Of a stretch of DNA of 25,448 nt, positions 1-7,336 are shown piece by piece. The DNA comes from an uncultured Porphyromonadaceae bacterium (lineage in GTDB: Bacteria; Bacteroidota; Bacteroidia; Bacteroidales; Muribaculaceae), in the NCBI GenBank assembly GCA_900544305.1, contig UQUV01000040.1:1-25448 (forward strand), given 5' to 3'. Position 1 is the stretch's first letter. The number at the start of each line of letters is the position of its first letter. The position numbers and the translations under genes were made by a program. The notes beneath the pieces were generated by a model that was not told where the DNA came from, searched no databases, and worked only from the letters and a program-made list of their open reading frames with translations.

Positions 1-12
1 ATTTTATTTACT

Positions 13-42
13 GCCAGAGCCGCTTAGGCTTGGCTAATTTTT
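13..42 (+). terminator. Probable terminator of a gene upstream of the window
   Basis: An imperfect hairpin (gccagagcc / ggcttggc, one bulged A and one G-U pair, five-base loop) is followed by TAATTTTT. It ends 14 bases before the phoH start, so it probably closes a gene that lies outside the window. The stem is short, hence the modest confidence. Confidence 0.45.
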
Positions 43-56
43 AACGAACTATTGAT

Positions 57-1052
57 ATGATAGAAAGAATAGTAGTAATCGATAATGTTGACCCGGTGAT
101 TTTCTACGGCGTGAACAATTCAAACATGCAACTCATTCGCAGCCTTTTCCCGAAGTTGCGGATTGCAGCCCGCGGCTCTCTAATCAAGGCGTTGGGCGAT
201 GAGGAAGAAACCGCCGAATTCGAGAAGAAAATCAAGGAACTGGAAGACTATTGCGTGAAATACAACCGATTGGGCGAGGAAGTCATTCTCGACGTGGTGA
301 AAGGCAAGCCCCCCAAAGAGTTGAAGATGGACGACGTTATCATCTACGGCGTGAACGGAAAGCCCATTCAGGGACGCTCTGCCAACCAGCAGAAACTGGT
401 GAAGGCTTTTCAGGAAAACGACCTGACATTTGCTCTCGGTCCTGCCGGTACGGGTAAAACCTATGTGGCGATAGCCCTTGCTGTCAGAGCCTTGAAGAAC
501 AGGGAAGTGCGCAAAATTATTCTTTCGCGTCCGGCTGTCGAGGCGGGCGAAAAACTTGGATTCCTGCCGGGTGATATGAAGGACAAGATTGACCCCTATC
601 TGCAGCCGCTCTACGATGCGTTGGAAGACATGATTCCTGCCAACAAGTTGCGCGAATATATGGAAACCAACGTCATTCAGATTGCTCCGCTGGCTTTCAT
701 GCGTGGACGTACGCTGAGCGAAGCCGTCATTATTCTTGACGAGGCGCAGAACACGACTACCCATCAAATCAAAATGTTCCTTACCCGTCTGGGCATGAAC
801 GCCAAGATGATTATTACGGGTGACATTACGCAAATCGACCTTCCTCATTCGCAGGTGTCGGGACTCGTGCAGGCATTAAAGGTGCTCCGCGATGTGCCGG
901 GTATCGGAAAGGTGCAGTTCGACAAGAAGGACATTGTGCGCCACCACCTTGTTCAGCGCATTGTGGAAGCCTACGAGAAGCACGACGAGGAAATGAAGGC
1001 GCTCCGCAAGGAGGAAGCCGAAAGAAAGGCGGCGGAAAAGAACGACAAATGA
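57..1052 (+). CDS. phoH: PhoH family ATPase (PhoH-like protein)
   Basis: Cytoplasmic P-loop ATPase of the PhoH/YbeZ family, 331 residues, a usual length for the family. Seen in the sequence: Walker A GPAGTGKT at residues 128-135, Walker B with VIILDEAQN at 224-232, and the SRPAVEAGEKLGFLPG segment at 158-172 that typifies PhoH proteins. The N-terminal ~110 residues form the variable region, and the C-terminus is a charged Lys/Glu tail. Members are linked to RNA metabolism and ribosome maturation, often with YbeY; the exact role here is not shown by the sequence. The ATG at 57 is the only start giving the full N-terminus. The gene is first in a rightward run, 24 bases before purC, which suggests co-transcription. 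Confidence 0.93.
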   Translation: MIERIVVIDNVDPVIFYGVNNSNMQLIRSLFPKLRIAARGSLIKALGDEEETAEFEKKIKELEDYCVKYNRLGEEVILDVVKGKPPKELKMDDVIIYGVNGKPIQGRSANQQKLVKAFQENDLTFALGPAGTGKTYVAIALAVRALKNREVRKIILSRPAVEAGEKLGFLPGDMKDKIDPYLQPLYDALEDMIPANKLREYMETNVIQIAPLAFMRGRTLSEAVIILDEAQNTTTHQIKMFLTRLGMNAKMIITGDITQIDLPHSQVSGLVQALKVLRDVPGIGKVQFDKKDIVRHHLVQRIVEAYEKHDEEMKALRKEEAERKAAEKNDK

Positions 1053-1076
1053 ATTTTATTTAAAACATAAGAAGCT

Positions 1077-2030
1077 ATGGCAAAGACATTAGTAAAAACA
1101 GATTTCAATTTCCCTGGACAGGTGAGCGTATATCACGGTAAAGTGCGCGACGTTTACAACATCAACGACGACTTGATGGTAATGGTTGCTTCTGACCGTA
1201 TTTCCGCTTTCGACGTTATTCTGCCGAAAGGTATTCCTTTCAAAGGTCAGGTGTTGAACCAGATTGCAGCTACATTCCTTGATGCAACTGCCGACATCGT
1301 TCCGAACTGGAAACTGGCTACTCCGGACCCGATGGTAACAGTGGGTTTGAAATGCGAAGGATTCCGTGTGGAAATGATTATCCGCGGTTACCTTACTGGT
1401 AGCGCATGGCGCGACTATGCAGCTGGTTGCCGTGAGCTTTGCGGCGTGAAACTTCCGGAAGGCATGAAGGAAAACCAGAAGTTCCCGGAACCAATCATCA
1501 CTCCGACTACTAAGGCTGAAGCCGGTCACGACGAAAATATCTCAAAGGAAGAAATCATCGCTCAGGGCATCGTTTCGAAGGAAGACTACGAAACAATGGA
1601 ACGCTACACTCGCGCCTTGTTTGAACGTGGTACGAAGATGGCGGCTGAAAAGGGCTTGATTCTTGTTGATACAAAATATGAATTCGGTAAACGCGACGGT
1701 AAGGTTTACCTGATTGACGAAATCCACACTCCGGACTCTTCACGCTACTTCTATGCTGAAGGTTACGAAGAACGCTTTGAAAAGGGCGAACCACAACGTC
1801 AGCTTTCAAAGGAATTCGTACGTCAGTGGCTTATCGAAAACGGTTTCATGGGCAAGGCCGGACAACAAGTGCCGGAAATGACCGACGAATACTGCGAATC
1901 GGTTTCTAACCGCTATATCGAACTTTATGAGCACATCACAGGCTTGAAGTTTGAGAAGAAGGAAGATGCCGACATCAACGCTCGTATCGAAAAGAACGTG
2001 ACTGAATATTTGAACTCTTTGAAAAAATAA
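1077..2030 (+). CDS. purC: Phosphoribosylaminoimidazole-succinocarboxamide synthase (SAICAR synthase)
   Basis: ATP-dependent ligation of aspartate to CAIR, giving SAICAR, a step of de novo purine synthesis in the cytoplasm. The 317-residue protein is of the longer PurC type. Visible family motifs are GKVRDVY near residues 21-27, SDRISAFD at 39-46, the first family signature EMIIRGYLTGS at 99-109, and the second signature LVDTKYEFG at 196-204, followed by the conserved IDEIHTPDSSRY. The gene starts 24 bases after phoH and ends at a strong hairpin (2046-2095). phoH and purC therefore probably form one transcript. No other purine gene lies nearby. Confidence 0.96.
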   Translation: MAKTLVKTDFNFPGQVSVYHGKVRDVYNINDDLMVMVASDRISAFDVILPKGIPFKGQVLNQIAATFLDATADIVPNWKLATPDPMVTVGLKCEGFRVEMIIRGYLTGSAWRDYAAGCRELCGVKLPEGMKENQKFPEPIITPTTKAEAGHDENISKEEIIAQGIVSKEDYETMERYTRALFERGTKMAAEKGLILVDTKYEFGKRDGKVYLIDEIHTPDSSRYFYAEGYEERFEKGEPQRQLSKEFVRQWLIENGFMGKAGQQVPEMTDEYCESVSNRYIELYEHITGLKFEKKEDADINARIEKNVTEYLNSLKK

Positions 2031-2045
2031 TAAAATCTAACATCG

Positions 2046-2095
2046 TTTCCGGCTTTTCCCGTTCGCTTTGGGCGGAAAGCCGGAAATTTGTTTTT
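2046..2095 (+). terminator. Strong intrinsic terminator-like hairpin between purC and menG
   Basis: A perfect 11-base inverted repeat (tttccggcttt at 2046-2056, aaagccggaaa at 2076-2086) with a 19-base loop is followed directly by TTTGTTTTT. It has every mark of a rho-independent terminator for purC. The T-run ends only four bases before the chosen menG ATG at 2100. Confidence 0.8.
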
Positions 2096-2099
2096 ACCA

Positions 2100-2843
2100 A
2101 TGGACTACAAGGCAGAAAAAATCACTCCTTACGGAAGTTCGGAGAGCAAGACGGAGCAGGTACGCGAAATGTTTGACTCGATAGCGCCCGCCTACGACTT
2201 CATGAACCGCGCCATGACTTTTGGCATTGACAAGATATGGCGTCGCAAGGCTGTTGCCAAACTGAAAAAATACGGCGTAAAGTCGATTCTCGATGTGGCG
2301 ACGGGTACGGGCGACCTGGCTTTACTGCTTTACCGCAAACTGCAGCCGAAACGCATTTCGGGCATTGACCTGTCGGAAGGAATGCTTGCCATAGCCCGCG
2401 AAAAGGCAAAAGCCGCCGGACTCGCTTCGATCATTGACTTTGAAGTGGGCGACTGTCTGGCTTTGAAATACGAAGAGGGTACGTTTGATGCGGTTACGGT
2501 GGCCTATGGTGTCCGCAATTTCGAACATCTGGAGCAGGGTTATGCCGAAATGTACCGTGTCCTGTCGAAGGGCGGAGTGCTCTGTGTCATCGAGCTGTCG
2601 ACGCCGCGCAATCCCTTGTGCCTGGCATTCTACCGTTTCTATACGCGCTATTTGATTCCGTTTGTGGGCCGGATGGTGTCGAAGGATACGCGTGCCTACA
2701 GCTATCTGCCGGAAAGTATAGCGGCTGTGCCACAGGGAGAGGAAATGCTCGACATTATGCGCCGTGCCGGATTTACCGGTTGCCGCTGCTATCCGCTGAC
2801 GTTCGGCACATGCACTATCTACATGGGTGAAAAGAAACAATAA
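2100..2843 (+). CDS. menG: Demethylmenaquinone methyltransferase (MenG/UbiE family)
   Basis: SAM-dependent C-methyltransferase for the last step of menaquinone synthesis. Bacteroidales respire with menaquinone, so menG is a better name than ubiE. In the 247-residue form, the SAM-binding motif ILDVATGTGDLAL lies at residues 63-75, the first family signature (YDFMNRAMTFGIDKIW) at 32-47, and the second (RVLSKGGVLCVIELS) at 153-167. In the first signature the usual Ser and His are Thr and Asp. An in-frame TTG at 2088 would add four residues but lies inside the T-run of the preceding hairpin, so the ATG at 2100 is preferred. The next gene starts 17 bases after the stop, so the two are probably co-transcribed. 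Confidence 0.93.
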   Translation: MDYKAEKITPYGSSESKTEQVREMFDSIAPAYDFMNRAMTFGIDKIWRRKAVAKLKKYGVKSILDVATGTGDLALLLYRKLQPKRISGIDLSEGMLAIAREKAKAAGLASIIDFEVGDCLALKYEEGTFDAVTVAYGVRNFEHLEQGYAEMYRVLSKGGVLCVIELSTPRNPLCLAFYRFYTRYLIPFVGRMVSKDTRAYSYLPESIAAVPQGEEMLDIMRRAGFTGCRCYPLTFGTCTIYMGEKKQ

Positions 2844-2860
2844 CCATTTATTCAATCAAT

Positions 2861-4006
2861 ATGCAAAACTTTAGCTTTCAAAATCCGGTTAAACTGATAA
2901 TGGGCAAGGGCACTATCGCGCAGCTTGCCAAAGAAATACCAGCCGACAAGAAAGTGATGATTACTTTCGGCGGCGGAAGTGTGAAGAAAAACGGTGTCTA
3001 CGATCAGGTGAAGGCTGCACTTGCCAACCATAGCACAGTGGAATTTTGGGGAATCGAGCCTAACCCGGCTGTAGAAACATTGCGCAAGGCCATTGCCCTC
3101 GGTAAAGAGGAAAAAGTGGATTTTCTTGTGGCAGTAGGTGGCGGTTCGGTTATAGACGGTACGAAACTCATCTCTGCCGGTCTGCTTTACGAGGGCGATG
3201 CATGGGACTTGGTGATTGCCGGTAAGCCGGTACACAAGACTGTTCCTTTGGCAACGGTATTGACTTTGCCGGCTACGGGTTCGGAAATGAACAGCGGTGC
3301 CGTGATTTCCCGCCACGAAACGAAGGAAAAATATGCGTTCTATTCCAACTATCCTATATTCTCGATTCTTGACCCGCAGGTGACATTCTCATTGCCGGCC
3401 AAGCAGGTGGCATGCGGTTTGTCGGATACATTCGTTCATGTAATGGAACAATATCTTACAAAGCCGGGCCAGTCGCGCGTCATGGACCGTTGGGCGGAAG
3501 GAATCGTGCAAACTTTGGTGGAAATCGCACCGAAAATCCGCGAAAACCAGCACGACTATGACTTGATGGCCGATTTCATGATGTCGGCTACTATGGGCTT
3601 GAACGGCTTTATTGCATTGGGCGTGGAACAGGACTGGGCCACTCACATGATTGGTCACGAACTGACTGCACTTACAGGTCTGACTCACGGTCATACATTG
3701 GCTATCGTGCTGCCGGGAACAATGCAGGTGTTGCGCAAGGAAAAAGGCGACAAGATTGTTCAATTGGGCGAACGCGTGTTTGGCGTGACTGAAGGCAGCC
3801 ACGACGAACGTATCGACGAAACTATCCGCCGTGTGGAAGCCTTCTTCCGTTCTTTGGGACTGACTACCCGTTTGAGCGAAGAAAATGTCGGACAGGATGT
3901 TATCGACGAAATTGAACGCCGTTTCGTGGAACGTGATGTACATTTCGGTGAAGACGGACTGGTGACAGGTGCCGTAGCACGCCAGATTCTTGAATGTGTG
4001 AAATAA
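2861..4006 (+). CDS. Iron-containing alcohol dehydrogenase, YqhD/butanol dehydrogenase type
   Basis: NAD(P)H-dependent aldehyde reductase / alcohol dehydrogenase of metal-dependent family III, 381 residues. It aligns from memory along its full length with E. coli YqhD, including GGGSVKKNGVYDQV (residues 37-50), GGGSVIDGTK (93-102), TLPATGSEMNSGAVISR (135-151) and QDWATHMIGHELTA. The expected metal ligands are present: Asp189, His193, His262 and His276 (YqhD Asp194, His198, His267, His281). YqhD enzymes use NADPH and remove toxic aldehydes such as methylglyoxal or lipid peroxidation products. The cofactor and substrate here are inferred. The gene is 17 bases downstream of menG and is followed by a good terminator, so it is the last gene of the run. 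Confidence 0.92.
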   Translation: MQNFSFQNPVKLIMGKGTIAQLAKEIPADKKVMITFGGGSVKKNGVYDQVKAALANHSTVEFWGIEPNPAVETLRKAIALGKEEKVDFLVAVGGGSVIDGTKLISAGLLYEGDAWDLVIAGKPVHKTVPLATVLTLPATGSEMNSGAVISRHETKEKYAFYSNYPIFSILDPQVTFSLPAKQVACGLSDTFVHVMEQYLTKPGQSRVMDRWAEGIVQTLVEIAPKIRENQHDYDLMADFMMSATMGLNGFIALGVEQDWATHMIGHELTALTGLTHGHTLAIVLPGTMQVLRKEKGDKIVQLGERVFGVTEGSHDERIDETIRRVEAFFRSLGLTTRLSEENVGQDVIDEIERRFVERDVHFGEDGLVTGAVARQILECVK

Positions 4007-4032
4007 CAGACTGTTTACTTATAAATGAAAAG

Positions 4033-4065
4033 TTCCGCGGAAAGCATTTTCTGCGGAATTTTTTT
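4033..4065 (+). terminator. Rho-independent terminator after the alcohol dehydrogenase gene
   Basis: An 11-pair stem with one G-U pair (ttccgcggaaa / ttttctgcggaa region, loop about GCAT) is followed by seven T residues at 4059-4065. It lies 27 bases past the stop codon. This is a clear end to the phoH-purC-menG-adh run. Confidence 0.88.
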
Positions 4066-4374
4066 GCAAAAAAAAATCTCCGACTTTCACAAGCCAGAGA
4101 CATTTAAAATACTAATCATTTATAAACGTGTTTAAATAAATCATTAGGGATATTCAATGATATTTGTGCTTAGTTTTAATTGTACACTTTTATATTGCAA
4201 AGATAACTATTTTTTTGAGACATCAAAAAACTTCTTTCAAGTATCGTTTTTCAAGGCTAAATTATCACACATTCAGCGATATATCATATTATCTACTACT
4301 AATAACCTAAGTCCTGTTTATTGGCACGCATATGACTATTTTTTATGTACGTTTTATAGAGCCTTTTATTGAAT
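4066..4374. other. AT-rich gap of about 310 bases without a supported gene
   Basis: This stretch separates the rightward alcohol dehydrogenase gene from the leftward recombinase gene. The only long open frame (4157-4372, rightward, 71 codons) is rich in Phe, Tyr and Leu, as expected from AT-rich noncoding DNA, and has no recognisable motif. Two small signals are present: a leftward TATCTTTG box at 4198-4205, and a TACGTTT motif at 4348-4354 that is inverted beyond the start of the recombinase gene. No RNA gene was recognised. Confidence 0.6.
4198..4205 (-). promoter_or_regulatory. Candidate leftward -7 element (TATCTTTG)
   Basis: Read on the minus strand this is TATCTTTG, a full match to the Bacteroidota -7 consensus TAnnTTTG. 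A TTTG lies about 18 bases upstream, slightly short of the usual 19-21. No gene lies downstream in that direction before the end of the alcohol dehydrogenase gene, so any transcript would be a small or antisense RNA. Confidence 0.3.
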
Positions 4375-4980
4375 TTAGTGAGAGGAAAGTTCCAGCTTTC
4401 CGAGATATTTATAAAGGGTATTGCGGTGCACTTTGAGTTTCTGCGCCATTCTGCATTTCGGCATACTTGCCTTTAGCATGGCTTTTATTTCCTCTTCATG
4501 TCCGCTCAGTTTGTTTGTCGTTGATTTGCTGCCTTTAGGGCGGCCAAGTACAACTCCTTCCGCTTTTTTCCTTGCCAATGCTTCTTTTGTTCGCTGCGAA
4601 ATCAGGTCGCGTTCAATTTCTGCAACGAGCCCGAATGCAAACGCGAGCACTTTCGACGGCAGGTCGCATCCCAAGCGATAGTTGTCCTTGATGGTCCATA
4701 CTTGAATTTCCTGTTCCATGCATCGGTTAAGAATCGACATGATGAGCAGCATACTCCGGGCGAGCCTTGACAGCTCCGTGCAAATCAGGATGTCGCTTTT
4801 TTTCATTTTCTTGAGCAGTGTGCCAAGTTTCCGTCCGTTTACCTTTTTTGTACCCGAAACGGTTTCTTCCGTCCATACGTCAACATGCAAATTGTGCCTG
4901 TCGCAGAATCTTTGGATTTCATAGCGCTGGTTTTCAGCGCATTGCTTGTCTGTACTAACACGAATATAACCGTAAACCAT
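4375..4980 (-). CDS. Serine recombinase, Mpi-type master DNA invertase
   Basis: Site-specific recombinase of the resolvase/invertase family, 201 residues. The N-terminal catalytic domain has YIRVSTDKQ with catalytic Ser9 and Arg7, and SRLARS at residues 71-76 supplying Arg72 and Arg75. EIERDLISQRTKEAL (121-135) is the long helix leading to the DNA-binding part, and GRPKGSKS plus a C-terminal helix-turn-helix (about 160-195) complete the protein. From memory it closely resembles Mpi of Bacteroides fragilis, which inverts many promoters across the genome. It is therefore likely to act in trans on invertible promoters. The gene stands alone, between a noncoding gap and a strong inverted repeat. 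It looks intact. Confidence 0.88.
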   Translation of the reverse strand: MVYGYIRVSTDKQCAENQRYEIQRFCDRHNLHVDVWTEETVSGTKKVNGRKLGTLLKKMKKSDILICTELSRLARSMLLIMSILNRCMEQEIQVWTIKDNYRLGCDLPSKVLAFAFGLVAEIERDLISQRTKEALARKKAEGVVLGRPKGSKSTTNKLSGHEEEIKAMLKASMPKCRMAQKLKVHRNTLYKYLGKLELSSH

Positions 4981-5052
4981 AATAAAGAGATTTATTGTTT
5001 ATAATAGATGTGTCGAAACGTAACGACCTGCTTTGCAATATGGTACAAACGA

Positions 5053-5092
5053 GCAACCCGGCCACTGAGCAATGTCGGAGTGGCCGGGTTGC
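5053..5092 (-). terminator. Perfect 14-base inverted repeat, probable terminator of the lipoprotein gene
   Basis: Arms gcaacccggccact (5053-5066) and agtggccgggttgc (5079-5092) match perfectly around a 12-base loop. The structure starts 23 bases beyond the stop codon of the leftward lipoprotein gene, where a terminator is expected. The following T-run is poor (TCGTTTGT), so termination may be incomplete. The repeat also sits just upstream of the recombinase gene, so another role cannot be excluded. Confidence 0.6.
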
Positions 5093-5114
5093 CGGATTTT
5101 GTATCGTGCAGATA

Positions 5115-5936
5115 TTATTTTCTTGCACTTAGCTGCAGGCTATAGTTGAGTTGCGTGTCTGCCCGTTCGAGTTTGGCATTGAGCAGAGTAAGCGTGTTGC
5201 CGTCGTTGGTGTAAAGAAAATTGAATGTTGTATTGGCGGCATCGTCGGCAATGAACTGCCAGACGGTGTCGTTGATGTTGTCTGCGCTGCCCCGCAACGT
5301 GTAAAGTTTGCCCTGATAGTAGACGTGGGTGTCTTTTCCGTTTTCTGCTTCCAGATATGTCAGGCGCAGCTGAAAAGTTCCGTCACCGCTATGCTGGAAT
5401 TTCTTTACGGTCAGTTCATAGACTGTTCCCGGACAGGAAGCGGCCGGTAGCGTACCTTTGTAATATAGTCGTTGCCAGGCACCGAGCGGGTTGTCCTTTT
5501 GTTGGCTGATGAGGTTGGCATACACGTTCTCAGCGGCTTCCAGCGGAGTGGCAACGGGGAAGGAAATCATGAATCTCCCATTGTCGACGGCGCTGTTGAT
5601 GCGTGGGGCGCATACCAGACGGTTGTCGTAGATAAATCCGATGTGCGAACCGACTGCCTTTTGTGTCGCTTTTTCCCATTGCTCCCTGTCGACAACATTT
5701 CCCGTAATGGTATAGATTGTCTGTCCCGAACCCTGGATTTTTGCCGAATCGAAATGCAGGTTGGTGAAGTCGGAGGCACGAACGATGGGCTTGCTGCCGA
5801 CGAGGTTCTGCTCCGGATTCTTAATGTTATACCATCCGTTGGACATTCCTGTCGTCTTCATGCGGCTGATACATGAGGTCGATACTGTGGCAAGAAGCAG
5901 TCCGCAGAGGATTAGGAAAATATTTGTTCTTTTCAT
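5115..5936 (-). CDS. Lipoprotein with SecD-P1-like and NlpE-like segments
   Basis: Predicted lipoprotein of 273 residues, function unknown. The N-terminus is a lipoprotein signal with acceptor Cys22 (VSTSC). The next residues (Ile-Ser-Arg) lack the acidic export signal of surface lipoproteins, so a periplasm-facing location is likely. Residues about 50-145 resemble the P1 head region of SecD: GFIYDNRLVCAPRINSAVDN recalls its conserved segment for a displayed value and its start points. Residues about 157-270 resemble the N-terminal domain of NlpE (YYKGTLPAASCPGTVYEL). The usual CxxC of NlpE is reduced to AASC, with only one Cys, so metal or disulphide chemistry may be lost. It stands alone, with a -7-like box upstream. 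Both similarities are from motif recognition only and are moderate. Confidence 0.65.
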   Translation of the reverse strand: MKRTNIFLILCGLLLATVSTSCISRMKTTGMSNGWYNIKNPEQNLVGSKPIVRASDFTNLHFDSAKIQGSGQTIYTITGNVVDREQWEKATQKAVGSHIGFIYDNRLVCAPRINSAVDNGRFMISFPVATPLEAAENVYANLISQQKDNPLGAWQRLYYKGTLPAASCPGTVYELTVKKFQHSGDGTFQLRLTYLEAENGKDTHVYYQGKLYTLRGSADNINDTVWQFIADDAANTTFNFLYTNDGNTLTLLNAKLERADTQLNYSLQLSARK

Positions 5937-5964
5937 CGTTTCTTTTGCTTAGTATTGCTATTCT

Positions 5965-5972
5965 CAAATTTA
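5965..5972 (-). promoter_or_regulatory. Candidate -7 element of the lipoprotein gene
   Basis: On the minus strand the bases read TAAATTTG, matching TAnnTTTG. It lies about 29 bases upstream of the ATG, giving a leader of roughly 20 bases. No good -33 TTTG is seen at the standard spacing. Confidence 0.45.
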
Positions 5973-6044
5973 GTGGAAACGGACGGCAAAAGAAAGAGAA
6001 TTAGTAAATTATAATGATAATTAAGCTATCTTGAATGCTTCGGC

Positions 6045-7220
6045 CTATTTCTTGGTGCAGGCTGTAACAGTCAGTGAACACAAGGAAAGAAGTGTTCCGG
6101 CAGCCACGACTCCTTCCCATCCCCATAACGACCATGCCGCACCTGAAAGGAATGTGCCGAGCGAGCCGCCAATGAAGTAGGTGGTCATGAAAATGGTATT
6201 GATGCGGTTGGATGCCGACGGATTCAGGTCGAACATTGTGGCCTGATTGCTGAGCTGTATGCACTGCATTCCGATGTCGATGACAATGATGCCGGCAATG
6301 AGCGTGGCATAGAAATTGGCTCCGAGCAGGAACAGTGCCCAGGCTATGATTTGCAGTACGGCCCCGATGTGGTTGAAACGCCTTACGCCGACACGTTGGA
6401 TGTAGGCTCCGACAAATGAAGCGGTCAGCGTGCCGGCGACGCCGCACAGTCCGAGCATTCCCACAATGTTGCTTCCGGCGTAGAACGGCGGTTCGGCCAT
6501 TTTAAATGCCAGCGATGCCCAAAAGCACATGAACGAGCCGAAGGCAAAGGCTGCACGCACGGCATAGATGCGCAGGGCGGGATATTGGCGGATAAGTGTG
6601 AAGATGGAACGCATGAGTGCGCCGTAGGTTCCCTGGAAATTCGGTCGTGACGGGGGCAGTATGCGGAGAACGATGCCTGCCGATACAATCATCAGGCCGG
6701 AGGCGATATAGTACATCTCGCGCCAGCCAAGCCACTCGCCTACGGCACCGCTTACGACGCGCGAGGCAAGAATTCCGGTGAGCAGTCCTGACAGGACAAT
6801 GCCCACATTGCGGTTCTTGTTTTCGGGCAGGGAATACTGTGCCGTCAGCGGAATGAAAATTTGCGGAATGACGGAACAGATGCCGGTCAGCAGCGAGAAA
6901 ACGTGAACGGTATAGATGCTACCGGCCGTAGCTATGGCGAGCAGTGAAACGACAAGTATGGAGAAGTTGGCAAGAATGATGCGCTTGCGGCTGAAGAGGT
7001 CGGCAAGGGGAATGATGAAAAGCAATCCGAGCGCATAGCCGATTTGTGTGTATAGGGCTATGTGGTTGGCTTCCATTGTCGATGCGTGCAAATCCTGCCG
7101 GAGCATTTCCAGCAGTGGCTGGTTGTAGTACAGATTGGCAACTGAGATACCGGCAATGATGGCAAGTGTATAAAGCAGGGTGTTGGGGATTCCTCCTCCG
7201 TCTTTAAGAAGCGTTTTCAT
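6045..7220 (-). CDS. MFS transporter, probable drug/solute:H+ antiporter
   Basis: Inner-membrane major facilitator of 391 residues with about twelve hydrophobic segments. The first helix carries GISVANLYYNQPLLE, typical of one MFS_1 group related to multidrug exporters. The loop between helices 2 and 3 has ADLFSRKRIIL, a version of MFS motif A. A late helix has NTIFMTTYFIGGSLG, also common in this group. An upstream in-frame ATG at 7256 would add 12 residues, but it lies upstream of a perfect TACCTTTG box at 7246-7253, so the ATG at 7220 is preferred. The substrate is unknown. The gene diverges from the hydroxyisourate hydrolase gene, so a purine-related substrate is possible but unsupported. 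Confidence 0.85.
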   Translation of the reverse strand: MKTLLKDGGGIPNTLLYTLAIIAGISVANLYYNQPLLEMLRQDLHASTMEANHIALYTQIGYALGLLFIIPLADLFSRKRIILANFSILVVSLLAIATAGSIYTVHVFSLLTGICSVIPQIFIPLTAQYSLPENKNRNVGIVLSGLLTGILASRVVSGAVGEWLGWREMYYIASGLMIVSAGIVLRILPPSRPNFQGTYGALMRSIFTLIRQYPALRIYAVRAAFAFGSFMCFWASLAFKMAEPPFYAGSNIVGMLGLCGVAGTLTASFVGAYIQRVGVRRFNHIGAVLQIIAWALFLLGANFYATLIAGIIVIDIGMQCIQLSNQATMFDLNPSASNRINTIFMTTYFIGGSLGTFLSGAAWSLWGWEGVVAAGTLLSLCSLTVTACTKK

Positions 7221-7245
7221 ATTGTTGTCAGAAAAAAATGTTGCG

Positions 7246-7253
7246 CAAAGGTA
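7246..7253 (-). promoter_or_regulatory. -7 promoter element of the MFS gene
   Basis: Minus strand TACCTTTG, a full match to TAnnTTTG, 26 bases upstream of the preferred ATG. No consensus -33 TTTG is seen. Its position argues against the longer MFS start at 7256. Confidence 0.6.
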
Positions 7254-7336
7254 CAAATAAAAACAATTGTAACGTTGCGGGTGTTATAATTTCAGACAGA
7301 CAATTAATTATAAGAATCAGAAAAAACGACAGAACG

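Noticed and set aside
180..848. Minus-strand open frame of 222 codons
   Set aside because: Shadow of phoH; the plus-strand frame has intact Walker motifs and the reverse frame shows nothing known.
4157..4372. Rightward open frame of 71 codons in the gap before the recombinase gene
   Set aside because: AT-rich noncoding composition, dominated by Phe, Tyr and Leu, no motif, no start signal; probably chance.
5053..5092. Perfect 14-base inverted repeat as one end of an invertible segment for the nearby recombinase
   Set aside because: Both arms lie within 40 bases and no second copy of either arm is seen in the window. The position after the lipoprotein stop codon fits a terminator better.
7238..7336. 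Upstream extension of the hydroxyisourate hydrolase frame by 33 codons
   Set aside because: The signal peptide begins at the ATG at 7337, and the extension would overlap the divergent MFS promoter region and place the signal peptide internally.
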